From the NCBI GenBank assembly GCA_026705605.1, contig JAPPAK010000001.1, positions 682,001 to 746,000 on the forward strand: a stretch of DNA of 64,000 bases, read 5' to 3'. The notes beneath the pieces are model-generated. The model worked only from the letters and a program-made list of their open reading frames with translations. It did no database searches and was not told the origin of the DNA. The position numbers were made by a program, and so were the translations under genes. Below are positions 52,468 to 61,232 of this stretch, one piece after another; positions within the stretch are counted from its first letter, which is position 1, and each line of letters begins with the position of its first letter. The stretch comes from Chloroflexota bacterium. GTDB lineage: Bacteria > Chloroflexota > Dehalococcoidia > Tepidiformales > Tepidiformaceae.

Positions 52468-52899
52468 ATGGACGAGATCGAGGTCAAGGTGCTGCGCGAC
52501 GGAGCGCGGCTGCCGCAGAAGGCCAGCGAGCACGCTTCCGGCTACGACCTCTACGCCTGCCTCCCCGACGGCCCGGTCGAGGTTGGGAACTTCCCCGTGC
52601 GCATCCCCACAGGGCTCGCCTTCGCCGTACCCCCTGGGCTCGACGCGCAGATCCGTCCCCGGAGTGGCCTTGCCAGCCGGGGGGTACTCTCGACTCTCGG
52701 AACCCTCGACGCCGACTATCGCGGCGAACTCTTCCTGAGCCTCTACACGCTCACCCCCGAGGTCAGGCACGTCGTCGAGCACGGCGACCGTGTCGCCCAG
52801 CTCATCATCACGCGCCTCGCGGAGGTCGAGTTCGCCCTCCGCGACGAACTCCCTGAGACCGAGCGCGGCGCCGGCGGCCACGGCAGCACCGGCCGCTGA
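52468..52899 (+). CDS. dut: dUTP diphosphatase
   Basis: A 143-residue trimeric dUTPase. Motif 1 is ASGYDLYA, motif 2 RPRSGLASRG, motif 3 GTLDADYRGEL (usual GTID is GTLD), motif 4 RVAQLIITR and motif 5 ERGAGGHGSTGR. It hydrolyses dUTP to dUMP and prevents uracil incorporation. ATG 52468 is chosen; a TTG at 52456 overlapping the cofE stop is an alternative. Its own TGA is inside a long inverted repeat. Confidence 0.95.
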   Translation: MDEIEVKVLRDGARLPQKASEHASGYDLYACLPDGPVEVGNFPVRIPTGLAFAVPPGLDAQIRPRSGLASRGVLSTLGTLDADYRGELFLSLYTLTPEVRHVVEHGDRVAQLIITRLAEVEFALRDELPETERGAGGHGSTGR

Positions 52900-52931
52900 C
52901 ACGCGCCGTTGGCCGTAGGCCGCGCGTGTCA
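52897..52931 (+). repeat. Long inverted repeat overlapping the dut stop, before rplS
   Basis: TGACACGCGC 52897-52906 and GCGCGTGTCA 52922-52931 pair perfectly over 10 bp, with an inner GGCC-GTA-GGCC stem (52911-52921). The dut stop codon forms the first bases. There is no T-tract. It may be a terminator for dut, an rplS leader structure or a protein site. Confidence 0.6.
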
Positions 52932-52969
52932 TACCGTATGCGTTCACGCCTTCCCGCAGGGACGCACCC

Positions 52970-53314
52970 ATGTCGTACGAACTCGATGCCCTGACCGACG
53001 CCACGCCCCGCGACGACCTGCCCGACTTCGGCAGCGGCGATACGGTGCGCGTCCACGCCAAGGTCGTTGAGGGTAACAAGGAGCGCATCCAGGTCTTCGC
53101 TGGCGTCGTCATCCGCAAGCGGCGCAAGGGCATGGCCTCGAACTTCACCGTGCGCAAGATCGCCAGCGGGGTCGGCGTCGAGCGCACCTTCCCCCTCTAC
53201 AGCCCCCGCCTCGACAAGATCGAGGTCGTACGGCGCGGCAAGGTCCGCCGCAAGAACCTCTCCTACCTCCGCGGCCTCACCGGCCGAGCCGCCCGCATCA
53301 AGGAACGCCGCTAG
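52970..53314 (+). CDS. rplS: 50S ribosomal protein L19
   Basis: A 114-residue L19: [40 protein letters not shown] and [20 protein letters not shown]. It lies at the 30S-50S interface. A weak TACCGT element at 52933-52938 follows the inverted repeat, and the ribosome site GCAGGGA is weak. Its usual neighbours trmD and rimM are absent here; note the separate F420/dut context. Confidence 0.97.
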   Translation: MSYELDALTDATPRDDLPDFGSGDTVRVHAKVVEGNKERIQVFAGVVIRKRRKGMASNFTVRKIASGVGVERTFPLYSPRLDKIEVVRRGKVRRKNLSYLRGLTGRAARIKERR

Positions 53315-53321
53315 CCGCCCC

Positions 53322-54917
53322 CTACGCCTCCACCGCCGCCACCAGCTCGTAGAGCGGCTGGCCCCCCTCCACCACCTCCACCTCGACGTCCTCGAACGCC
53401 GCCTCGATGCGCTCCGCCAGCTCGTCCCGCGAGCCTTCGAACCCCTCCCCCACGTAGACCGTCACGATGGCGGCTTCCTCCGCCTCCGCTTCCGACAGCC
53501 CCGCCAGTAGCCCCTCCACCGGGTCGTCCGTACCCCCGGTGAGCGTCCCGTCGACGAGCGTGATCGCCTCCCCCTCCCGCACGTCCACCCCGTCCGCCGT
53601 GCGGTCCGCAGCCGCGCGCGTTACCTCGACCGAGCGCGTCGCCTCGAGCGCCTCCGCCAGCGCCTCCGTGTTCTCCTCCGGCGTTGAGAGGGCGTTGAAG
53701 GCGATGGCCGCCGCCGCCCCCTGCGCCAGCGAGATCGAGGGCGCCACGTGCAGGTTGCAGCGCGCCAGCTCCACCGCCTGCTCCGCCGCCGGAATCGCAT
53801 TCTTGTGGTTCGGAAGGACGATCACGTCCGACGGCCCGAGCGCGTCCGCCGCCTGCGCGATGTCGCCCGCCGCCGGCTTCACGATAGCCTCCAGGCGGTG
53901 AACGCTCGCGCCCAGGCTGCCGAACACCTCGTCGAACCCTGCGCTGCTGCTCAACGCCAGCAGCCCCACCTTCAGCCCCTCGCCGCTCCCCTCCTCCCGG
54001 AAGCGCACGTGCTGTGCGCTCATATCCTCGAACTTCGGCCGCGTCAGCTCCCCGAACGTCCCCGCCTCCTCCAGCAGCCGCTCCGGCTCGTTCGTGTGCA
54101 CGTGGACGCGCAGGGCCTGCTCGTCGCCCACGATCACGACCGACCCGAACCCCTCTCCCTCCGTGTGTCGCCGCAATCCCTCGACGTCGACCTCCCGCTC
54201 GCCTGGGACCAGCACGAACTCCGTGCAGTACCCGAACCCGTCGTCGATGTGCCCGGGCAACATCGCCAGCGGCTTGTCCGGGATGGCGACCGGTGGCGGG
54301 AGCTCGCCCCGCAGTGCCGCCACAAGGCCCCGCAGCACGACGCAGACCCCCTCGCCCCCCGCATCGGTGACCCCCGCCTCCCGCAGTGCCGGGAGCTGGT
54401 TGATGGTTTCCTCCTCTGCCCGTTCGGCCTCCCCCAGCGCCGCCTCCAACACCGCCAGCACTCCTTCCCCCGACCGCTCCTCCGCCCCCGTCGCCGCCGC
54501 CCGCAGGACCGTCAGCATCGTCCCCTCCACCGGCTCCGACACGGCCGTGTAGGCCGCCGCCGCCGCCGCTTTCAGCCCCTCTGCGAGCACGTCGCCAGCC
54601 AGTTCCTCCACCTCTCCGACGCCCTTCGCCAGCCCGAGCAGCGACTGCGACATGATCACGCCGGAGTTCCCCCGCCCGCCGTAGAGCGCGCCGCGCGCGA
54701 ACGTCGCCAGCACCTGCCCTGCCGCCAGCGGCTCTTCCAGGGCAAGCATGTGATCGCAGGCCTCGCGCAGTGTCGCTGCCATGTTCGAACCCGTGTCGCC
54801 GTCCGGCACCGGGTAGACGTTGATGGCGTCGACTGCCTTCGCCGACGCCGTCAGGTAGTCCGACGCCGACGTGATCGCGGCACGCAGGTCTGTCCCGCTC
54901 AGCGCCTCGACGCTCAT
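53322..54917 (-). CDS. DAK2-domain protein (FakA-like fatty acid kinase)
   Basis: A 531-residue protein. The DhaL/DAK2 ATP-binding domain has NVYPVPDGDTGSNMAATL and GGRGNSGVIMSQSLLG; the Asp residues coordinate Mg-ATP. The middle and C-terminal domains are FakA-like (EFVLVPGEREVD, VHTNEPERLLEEA, PNHKNAIPAAEQA). FakA phosphorylates fatty acids delivered by a FakB (DegV) protein, and a DegV gene lies nearby at 55943. GGGAGG precedes ATG 54917. Confidence 0.9.
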   Translation of the reverse strand: MSVEALSGTDLRAAITSASDYLTASAKAVDAINVYPVPDGDTGSNMAATLREACDHMLALEEPLAAGQVLATFARGALYGGRGNSGVIMSQSLLGLAKGVGEVEELAGDVLAEGLKAAAAAAYTAVSEPVEGTMLTVLRAAATGAEERSGEGVLAVLEAALGEAERAEEETINQLPALREAGVTDAGGEGVCVVLRGLVAALRGELPPPVAIPDKPLAMLPGHIDDGFGYCTEFVLVPGEREVDVEGLRRHTEGEGFGSVVIVGDEQALRVHVHTNEPERLLEEAGTFGELTRPKFEDMSAQHVRFREEGSGEGLKVGLLALSSSAGFDEVFGSLGASVHRLEAIVKPAAGDIAQAADALGPSDVIVLPNHKNAIPAAEQAVELARCNLHVAPSISLAQGAAAAIAFNALSTPEENTEALAEALEATRSVEVTRAAADRTADGVDVREGEAITLVDGTLTGGTDDPVEGLLAGLSEAEAEEAAIVTVYVGEGFEGSRDELAERIEAAFEDVEVEVVEGGQPLYELVAAVEA

Positions 54918-55000
54918 GCCCCCGCCTCCCACAAAGCCCGATGGCTGGTAGCCGAAACCGGTGCTAGCATCGGCCTTCAGCCTTTCGAGGGAGCAGCCCA

Positions 55001-55213
55001 ATGGCCAGCGGCGCCTGCGACACCTGCGACAAGAAGACCACCTTCGGTCGCCATATCCGCCACCGCCACGGCGGACGCTGGGAGCGCAAGGCGCCCTCGA
55101 AGCCGCGCATGCTTCGCCCCAACGTGAACAAGCAGCGGGTCTTCATCGATGGCTCCTGGAAGCGCCTGAACATCTGCGCTCGCTGCCTCCGCACGCTCTC
55201 CAAGAGCGCCTAG
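55001..55213 (+). CDS. rpmB: 50S ribosomal protein L28
   Basis: A 70-residue L28 with zinc knuckles: CDTCDKKTTFG and CARCLRTL. RPNVNKQRVFIDGSWKRL is conserved. Divergent from the FakA-like gene and convergent with rpe; TAGCAT at 54965-54970 and a GAGGGAGC ribosome site precede ATG 55001. The stop codons of rpmB and rpe share the palindrome CTAG at 55210-55213. Confidence 0.96.
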   Translation: MASGACDTCDKKTTFGRHIRHRHGGRWERKAPSKPRMLRPNVNKQRVFIDGSWKRLNICARCLRTLSKSA

Positions 55214-55878
55214 CTCCCGGCGGCCAGCGCCGCCCGCAGCGACGCAAGGTTCTCCGCCACGCTCGCCCGATCGTTGTAGACGCTGCTCCCGCAGACGAGG
55301 GCGTCCGCGCCCGCCGCCGCGCAGGTGGCCGCGTTCTCGACCTTCACGCCCCCGTCGATCTCGATGCGCGCTCCATGACCGCCCTCATCGAGTAGCGCCC
55401 GAAGCCGCGCCACCTTCTCCAACTGCGCCGGCATCAGCGTCTGGCCGCCCCAGCCGGGGTTGATCGTCATCACCATCACCTGGTCGACCTCCGGCAGCGA
55501 TTCCTCGATCGCTGCCAGCGGCGTGCCGGGGTTCAGGCAGATGCCCGCCTGCGCGCCTCCCTTCCGGATCAAGTCGAGCGTGCGGTTGATGTGGTTGGTC
55601 GCCTCCACGTGTACGTTCACGGTGTGAGCTGCCTCCGTGTAGAACCCCACCTGCCGCTCCGGCTCGGACACCATCAGGTGGATGTCGAATGGAAGCGACG
55701 TGACCTTCCGTAGCGCGTCCACCACGACGTGGCCGAAGGTGATGTTTGGCACGAAGCGCCCGTCCATCACGTCCAGGTGGAGCAGGTCCGCCCCGCCTTC
55801 CTCCGCCGCCCGCACTTCGTCCGCGAGCCTTCCAAAGTCCGCCGTCAGGATCGAGGGAGCGAGTTTCACGGTGCGCAT
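55210..55878 (-). CDS. rpe: Ribulose-phosphate 3-epimerase
   Basis: A 222-residue TIM barrel of the pentose phosphate and Calvin pathways. APSILTADFGRLADEV, LHLDVMDGRFVPNITFG, MTINPGWGGQTL and IEIDGGVKVENA carry the metal ligands His, Asp, His, Asp. TACAAT ends 6 nt before ATG 55878, so it should be leaderless. Confidence 0.97.
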   Translation of the reverse strand: MRTVKLAPSILTADFGRLADEVRAAEEGGADLLHLDVMDGRFVPNITFGHVVVDALRKVTSLPFDIHLMVSEPERQVGFYTEAAHTVNVHVEATNHINRTLDLIRKGGAQAGICLNPGTPLAAIEESLPEVDQVMVMTINPGWGGQTLMPAQLEKVARLRALLDEGGHGARIEIDGGVKVENAATCAAAGADALVCGSSVYNDRASVAENLASLRAALAAGS

Positions 55879-55884
55879 GGCTGG

Positions 55885-55890
55885 ATTGTA
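55885..55890 (-). promoter_or_regulatory. -10 element TACAAT, leaderless rpe
   Basis: Minus-strand TACAAT (55890-55885) ends 6 nt before ATG 55878; no ribosome site. Confidence 0.6.
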
Positions 55891-55911
55891 TGCGCTCGGC
55901 AGCGCCCGCCG

Positions 55912-55917
55912 TATACT
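55912..55917 (+). promoter_or_regulatory. -10 element TATACT of the degV-recG operon
   Basis: TATACT lies 25 nt before ATG 55943; the short leader includes GTAGGGGG, a possible ribosome site. Confidence 0.5.
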
Positions 55918-55942
55918 TCACGTGCGTAGGGGGTTGATCCTT

Positions 55943-56785
55943 ATGCCCGTACAGGTCGTTACCGATTCCACCAGCGATATCAGCCCTCCGGAAGCCGAGG
56001 AGCTCGGCGTCAGGGTCGTCCCCGCCCTTGTGGCGTTCGGCGACGATGTCTACCGCGACCGCGTCGATATCACCCCCTCCGAGTTCTACGAACGCCTGAC
56101 GACCGCGCGCGAGTTCCCCAAGACCAGCCAGCCCAGCGTCGAGGCCTTCGCGAGCGTCTACCGCGAGGTCTCCGCCGAAGGGAACGACATCGCCTCCATC
56201 CACGTCTCCTCCAAGCTCTCCGGCACGCTCAACTCCGCCTCCATCGCCAGCGAGACGAGCGAGCTGGAGACGCGCATCGAGCTCCTCGATTCCTACACCG
56301 CCGGCGTCGGGCTGCGCGCCGTCGTCGAGGCTGCCGCGGACCGCGCCCGCGAAGGCGCGCCGCTCGAGGAAGTGACCGCCGCGGCCCGCAGCGTGATGGA
56401 CCGCGCCCGTGTCGTCGTCACCCTCGATACCCTCGAGTACCTGCAGAAGGGCGGCCGCATCGGCCGCGCCGGCGCCCTCGTCGGTACCGCCCTTCGCATC
56501 AAGCCGCTCATCCACATCGATGGCGGCGAGGTTGCCCCCTTCGACCGCGTCCGCACGCGCTCCAAGGCCCTGAAGCGCCTGGAGGAGGTCACGCTGGAGG
56601 ACAAGACCCTGGAGCGGCTCTTCGTCATCTATTCGGACAACGACGCCAGCGCCAGGCAGCTCGTCGAGGACGTGACGCCGCAGCTTCCGCACACCCGCAT
56701 CCAGGTGATCCAGACAGGCCCCACCGTTGGCGCCTATCTCGGTCCCAACGCCCTCGGCATCTGCACGGTGCGGCGGAGCCCGTAG
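55943..56785 (+). CDS. DegV family (FakB-like) fatty-acid-binding protein
   Basis: A 280-residue DegV protein: VQVVTDSTSDISPPEAEELG, TSQPSVEAFASVY, SSKLSGTLNSA and LIHIDGGEVAPFDRVRT. FakB proteins hold the fatty acid while FakA phosphorylates it. The presence of a FakA-like protein 1 kb away fits that pair. recG follows after 2 nt, so the two are co-transcribed. Confidence 0.93.
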   Translation: MPVQVVTDSTSDISPPEAEELGVRVVPALVAFGDDVYRDRVDITPSEFYERLTTAREFPKTSQPSVEAFASVYREVSAEGNDIASIHVSSKLSGTLNSASIASETSELETRIELLDSYTAGVGLRAVVEAAADRAREGAPLEEVTAAARSVMDRARVVVTLDTLEYLQKGGRIGRAGALVGTALRIKPLIHIDGGEVAPFDRVRTRSKALKRLEEVTLEDKTLERLFVIYSDNDASARQLVEDVTPQLPHTRIQVIQTGPTVGAYLGPNALGICTVRRSP

Positions 56786-56787
56786 GG

Positions 56788-59226
56788 TTGGCCGCCACCC
56801 CTTCTCCACCCTCCCCCGCGACCGAGCTTTCCCGTCTCCGGGCCGTCTTCGAACGCGAGCTTGAGCAGGGCGCCGCGAACAGCGAGATCACCGGCGGTCT
56901 CGACCCGCTGCTCATTCGCATGGTCGACAACGGCGTCATCGCCCGCGGCCATCCCCTGTACGAACGCATCCGCGGCCTTCAGCGGGGCGGCGGCTACCGC
57001 GGCCTGACCGAGGAGGGCCGCCGCAAGTGGCTGGAACGCGCCATCCCCGCCGCCGGCTCCGACGCCAGCGACGATGTCCCGGCGCCCTCCGCCACGAGCG
57101 GGCGGAAACGTCCCCTCGCCGCCGAAGATCCCGTGACCCGCCTGCCCGGCATCGGCAAGAGCGCCGCCGAGCGCTTCGAGAAGCTCGGCGTGATGACCGC
57201 CGGCGACGCCGCCCTCTTCTTCCCTCGCCGCTTCCGCGACTTCACCGACGTCCGCCGCATCTCCGACCTTGAGCCCGACGGCCTCCCCAAGACCGTTGTG
57301 GGCACAATCCTCAAGTCCGGCCAGCTCCGCTACGGCAGGCGCGTGCGCGGCAGCGAGGCCGAGATCACCGATGGCTCAGGCGACCCTCTCCGCCTCGTCT
57401 GGTTCAACATGCCCTGGGTACATCGCGGCTTGAAGGAGGGCGAGGAGTATGCCGTTTCAGGCGCCGTCACCGTCTACCGGGGGCGCATGCAGATGGCGAA
57501 CCCGCCCGAGTACGAGCCCTTCGACTCGAACCTCATGCGCCCCGGCCGCCTCCTCCCCATCTACCCCGGCACGCAGGGACTCGGTCAGCGCACCATCCGC
57601 CGCGCCGTTGGCCACGCCGTCGAAGAGCTCGCCGACCGCCTCCCCGACCCCGTCCCCGGCTGGCTCGCGAAGGAGGAGGGCCTTGAGCCCTTCGGCGACT
57701 GCGTCAGCGCCTACCACACGCCGGAGACGCTGCGTGACGTTGAAACCACCCGCCAGCGCCTGGCCCTGGGCGAGTTCCTCGCCATCCAGGTGGCGGTGCT
57801 CCAGCGGCGGGCTGCCTGGCAGCACGACCAGCACGCCCCCGAGCTCGACTTCGGCGCCCATCTCGACGGCTACCTCGACTCGCTCCCCTTCCGCCTGACC
57901 AACCCTCAGCGCAGCGCCCTCGACGAGATCCTCGCCGATATCGGGAACACGGCCCCCATGCTGCGGCTGCTCCAGGGCGATGTCGGCAGCGGCAAGACCG
58001 TCGTCGCCTTTGCCGCCATGCTCGCTGCCGTCGCCGCCGGACGGCAGGCGGCGCTCATGGCGCCCACGGAGATCCTGGCCGAGCAGCACTACCGCTCCCT
58101 CACCACCCTGCTCGGTGGCGGCGAGTCCGCCTTCGAGGGCATGTTCGCGCCCGACTGGCTCGACCAGCGCCCCCTCCGCGCCGCCCTCCTCACCGGCTCC
58201 CGTACCGCCGCCGAGAAGAAGCGCGTCCGCGAGGCCGCCGCGCACGGCGGCGCCGACATCGTGATCGGCACCCACGCCATCATCGAAGAGGCGGTCGAGC
58301 TCCCCCGCCTCGCCCTCGCTGTCGTCGACGAGCAGCATCGCTTCGGTGTCGACCAGCGCGCTCGCCTCCGCCAGAAGGGCGCCAATCCCCACCTCCTCGT
58401 CATGACCGCCACGCCGATCCCCCGCACCCTCGCCCTGACCGTGTATGGCGACCTCGAAGTCTCGACCATCGACGAGCTCCCACCGGGGCGCCTCCCCGTT
58501 ACCACCTCGTGGGTCGAGCCGGGCGAGCGCGACGAGGCCTACGACTTCCTCCGCGAGCGCCTCGATGCGAAGGAGCAGGCGTTCGTGATTTGCCCCCTTG
58601 TCGATGAGTCCGAGGTGCTCGATGTGCGTTCCGCCGAGGAGGAGTTCGAGCGGCTGCGGAGCGGCCCCCTCGCTGCCTACCGCCTTGACCTGCTGCACGG
58701 ACGCATGTCGGGTCGCCAGAAGGATGAGGTCATGAGCCGCTTCGGTTCCGGCGAGACCGACGTGCTTGTCTCGACCAGCGTCGTCGAGGTCGGCATCGAC
58801 GTCCCCAACGCGACCACGATCGTCATCGAGGGCGCCGAGCGTTTCGGCCTCAGCCAGCTCCACCAGTTCCGCGGCCGCGTCGGGCGCTCCGACCGCCAGG
58901 GATACTGCCTCCTCTTCAGCAGCGACGAAGACCCCAATCCGGACGCGCAGAACCGCCTCCGAGCCATGGAGCGCACCACCGACGGCTTCGAGCTCGCCGA
59001 GGTCGATCTCGAGATGCGCGGTGAAGGCGAGGCCTGGGGCATGGCCCAGAGCGGCGGCAACGGCATGCTTCGCGTCGCCCGCGTCACCGACCGCGACCTG
59101 CTGACGGATGCGCGCGAGATGGCGCGCCGCATCCTCGCCCGGGACCCGCTCCTGCAGAAGCCCGAGCACCGGGGCACCGCCATGAACGCCAGGCCCTTCC
59201 TCGAGACCGCTACCGAGGCAAACTGA
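56788..59226 (+). CDS. recG: ATP-dependent DNA helicase RecG
   Basis: An 812-residue branch-migration helicase. An N-terminal extension of about 110 residues precedes the wedge domain (RLPGIGKSAAERFEKLGV, FPRRFRDFT). Helicase motifs are GDVGSGKTVVAF, APTEILAEQHY, DEQHRFGVDQRARL, MTATPIPRTL and STSVVEVGIDVPNAT, QFRGRVGRS. It unwinds stalled forks and Holliday-type junctions. TTG 56788, 2 nt after degV, is the start; extension length matches Chloroflexi-type RecG. Confidence 0.96.
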   Translation: MAATPSPPSPATELSRLRAVFERELEQGAANSEITGGLDPLLIRMVDNGVIARGHPLYERIRGLQRGGGYRGLTEEGRRKWLERAIPAAGSDASDDVPAPSATSGRKRPLAAEDPVTRLPGIGKSAAERFEKLGVMTAGDAALFFPRRFRDFTDVRRISDLEPDGLPKTVVGTILKSGQLRYGRRVRGSEAEITDGSGDPLRLVWFNMPWVHRGLKEGEEYAVSGAVTVYRGRMQMANPPEYEPFDSNLMRPGRLLPIYPGTQGLGQRTIRRAVGHAVEELADRLPDPVPGWLAKEEGLEPFGDCVSAYHTPETLRDVETTRQRLALGEFLAIQVAVLQRRAAWQHDQHAPELDFGAHLDGYLDSLPFRLTNPQRSALDEILADIGNTAPMLRLLQGDVGSGKTVVAFAAMLAAVAAGRQAALMAPTEILAEQHYRSLTTLLGGGESAFEGMFAPDWLDQRPLRAALLTGSRTAAEKKRVREAAAHGGADIVIGTHAIIEEAVELPRLALAVVDEQHRFGVDQRARLRQKGANPHLLVMTATPIPRTLALTVYGDLEVSTIDELPPGRLPVTTSWVEPGERDEAYDFLRERLDAKEQAFVICPLVDESEVLDVRSAEEEFERLRSGPLAAYRLDLLHGRMSGRQKDEVMSRFGSGETDVLVSTSVVEVGIDVPNATTIVIEGAERFGLSQLHQFRGRVGRSDRQGYCLLFSSDEDPNPDAQNRLRAMERTTDGFELAEVDLEMRGEGEAWGMAQSGGNGMLRVARVTDRDLLTDAREMARRILARDPLLQKPEHRGTAMNARPFLETATEAN

Positions 59227-59229
59227 CCC

Positions 59230-59994
59230 CTAGGCGGGTCGCTCTTCCCGGAAGGCCGCGGTCAGCCGGGCCTTGTCCTCCGGCGGCAGGTACTTCACCG
59301 CCTCCCGGAAGGTCACGCCCGAGGCGCGACCCGTGCGAGGCGCCAGCCACTCCACCACCAGCGCCGGGCGCTTCTTGCTGACCTCGCGCAGCACCCACCC
59401 GATCACCTTGCGGATGAAGAACTCGCGCTCGTCCAGCATCGCGTCTGCGTAGCCCGCGAACCGCTCGAAGTCGCCACCGCCCCGCCGTAGGGCGGGCAAC
59501 AGGGCCAGCATCGCCTGGCGCCGCACCCAGAAGTCCTCGTCCTCCGCCCAGCGGTCAAGCGTCGCGACCAGCTCCGGGTAGCGCTCGACCAGAGGTCCGA
59601 GCACGCTGATCGAGAGCGTGTCGAGCAACGCCCACGTCTGCGCCTCGCGGACGAACCGCTCCAGCGTCGGAAGGTCCCCGGCTTCGAGCAGCTCGATGTG
59701 CACCCGCAGTGCATCGATAGCCGCCAGCCGCAGGTCGTACACGCCCGCGTCCCACAGGCGCTCGGCCAGCGCGACCAGATCGCGGCGGTCCGTGACCGGC
59801 CGCGCCCGGAGCGCCGCCTTCGTCGTGCTGCGAACGACGGGCACCCGAACTCCAAGGTACTCCAGCTTGATCGCCGGCCCGGGGGGATCGGGGATGTGCT
59901 TCTCCCGGTCGGCCTGCTGGCCGCGCCCCACTTGAGCGTTGCCCTGTGCTCGCAGCTCCCGCTCGATCTCCGCCGCAATCGCCTCGATCGACAT
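59230..59994 (-). CDS. DNA alkylation repair (AlkD-like) HEAT-repeat glycosylase
   Basis: A 254-residue all-helical protein. AQTWALLDTLSISVLGPLVE holds the Trp and Asp that AlkD uses, and DEDFWVRRQAMLALLPALR and DEREFFIRKVIGWVLREVS match the HEAT glycosylase motif. It would remove N3- or N7-alkylpurines. ATG 59994 is divergent from the dehydrogenase gene; converges with recG, 3 nt apart. Confidence 0.85.
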   Translation of the reverse strand: MSIEAIAAEIERELRAQGNAQVGRGQQADREKHIPDPPGPAIKLEYLGVRVPVVRSTTKAALRARPVTDRRDLVALAERLWDAGVYDLRLAAIDALRVHIELLEAGDLPTLERFVREAQTWALLDTLSISVLGPLVERYPELVATLDRWAEDEDFWVRRQAMLALLPALRRGGGDFERFAGYADAMLDEREFFIRKVIGWVLREVSKKRPALVVEWLAPRTGRASGVTFREAVKYLPPEDKARLTAAFREERPA

Positions 59995-60043
59995 GCCCTT
60001 TACCTGCCCTTCCGGGGCGCACGCGGCTTGACCATCGCTGCGC

Positions 60044-60049
60044 TACCAT
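60044..60049 (+). promoter_or_regulatory. -10-like TACCAT before the amino-acid dehydrogenase
   Basis: TACCAT ends 7 nt before ATG 60057 and no ribosome site is present. Confidence 0.45.
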
Positions 60050-60056
60050 CGAGGCC

Positions 60057-61154
60057 ATGCAGGTATTCGGAGCCGTCGAACAGGACGGTCACGAGCGCAT
60101 CCTCTTCGCCCAGGACGCCGAATCGGGGCTGAAGGCCATCATCGCCGTGCACTCTACCGTGCTCGGTCCGGCCCTCGGAGGCACGCGTTTCTACCCGTAC
60201 GAGTGCGAGGAGGATGCCCTCGCCGACGCGCTCCGCCTCTCCCGCGCCATGACCCGCAAGAACGCCGCCGCCGGGCTTGACCACGGCGGCGGGAAGGGCG
60301 TCATCATCGGCGACCCGCGCACGGTGAAGTCCGAGCGCCTCCTGCGCGCCTACGGCCGTGCCGTCGACTCGCTCGGCGGCGCCTACGTCACCGCCGAGGA
60401 CGTGGGGACGACCATCGCCGACATGGAGGTGATCGCCCGTGAGACCGGCTATGTCACCGGCGCGTCCTCCGACACGGGCGGCTCCGGCGACCCCTCGCCC
60501 GTTACCGCCCGCGGGCTGATGGCCGCCATGCGCGGCACGGCCCGCTTTCTCTGGGACTCCACGGACCTTTCGGGCCGGCATGTCGCCATCCAGGGTGTTG
60601 GCAAGGTGGGAGGCGCCTTCGCGAGGCTCCTCGCCGCGGGCGGCGCCCACCTCACCATCGCCGACGTCAACCAGAAAGCGTTGAAGGCCCTCGCCCACGA
60701 GATCGGGGCCGACATCGCCGCCCCCGACACCATCCACGCAACCGAGTGCGACATCTTCGCGCCGTGCGCCCTCGGCGGCGCCCTCAACCCCGAGACCATC
60801 CCCGACCTGCGGTGCGCGGCCGTCGTCGGCAGCGCCAACAACCAGCTCGCCACAGACGAGCTCGCCGCCGACCTCGCGGCCCGCGACATCCTCTACGTCC
60901 CCGACTTCATCGTGAATGCCGGCGGCGTCATCAACCTCGCCGAGGAGGTCGGCCACGAGTACCGCCTGGAGCGCGCCAACCGCCGCGTCGATGGCATCGA
61001 AGCGACCGTCATGGAGCTGCTTGAGCGCGCCCACGAGAGCGGCGGCACGCCACTTGCCGAGGCGATCGCCCTGGCCGACCGGCGCATCCGCGAAGTGGGC
61101 GGTCTGCACGCCCGCGTCTCCCGGCCGCCGCGCACCGGCTCGGGAGCCCGCTAA
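60057..61154 (+). CDS. Glu/Leu/Phe/Val dehydrogenase (leucine dehydrogenase type)
   Basis: A 365-residue NAD-dependent amino-acid dehydrogenase. The catalytic Lys lies in AAAGLDHGGGKGVIIGDP, the Rossmann loop in VAIQGVGKVGGAFARLL, and LGPALGGTRFYPY and YVTAEDVGTT are typical of the leucine/valine branch. It deaminates branched-chain amino acids to 2-oxoacids reversibly. ATG 60057 fits both the family start and the TACCAT spacing. Confidence 0.92.
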   Translation: MQVFGAVEQDGHERILFAQDAESGLKAIIAVHSTVLGPALGGTRFYPYECEEDALADALRLSRAMTRKNAAAGLDHGGGKGVIIGDPRTVKSERLLRAYGRAVDSLGGAYVTAEDVGTTIADMEVIARETGYVTGASSDTGGSGDPSPVTARGLMAAMRGTARFLWDSTDLSGRHVAIQGVGKVGGAFARLLAAGGAHLTIADVNQKALKALAHEIGADIAAPDTIHATECDIFAPCALGGALNPETIPDLRCAAVVGSANNQLATDELAADLAARDILYVPDFIVNAGGVINLAEEVGHEYRLERANRRVDGIEATVMELLERAHESGGTPLAEAIALADRRIREVGGLHARVSRPPRTGSGAR

Positions 61155-61166
61155 CCGCACGTCTGC

Positions 61167-61172
61167 TATAGT
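61167..61172 (+). promoter_or_regulatory. -10 element TATAGT of the nusA operon
   Basis: TATAGT, 5 of 6 matches, lies upstream of the leader hairpin. Predicted start near 61179 gives a leader of about 54 nt to nusA. Confidence 0.55.
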
Positions 61173-61196
61173 GATGGAGGCCAATCCCTTGGGAGA

Positions 61197-61221
61197 GGTG
61201 GGCGCATTGCCCGCCTTTTTT
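61197..61221 (+). terminator. Intrinsic terminator / attenuator in the nusA leader
   Basis: GGTGGGC 61197-61203 and GCCCGCC 61209-61215 form a 7-bp stem (one U-G pair) with a 5-nt loop, followed by six T (61216-61221). It starts only 11 nt before nusA and lies after the TATAGT -10, so it can act as an attenuator, or as the terminator of the dehydrogenase gene. Confidence 0.75.
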
Positions 61222-61232
61222 GTTGAACAAAC

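Noticed and set aside
60028-60033. TTGACC as -35 for the amino-acid dehydrogenase gene
   Set aside because: Spacing to TACCAT is 10 nt, too short for a sigma-70 promoter.
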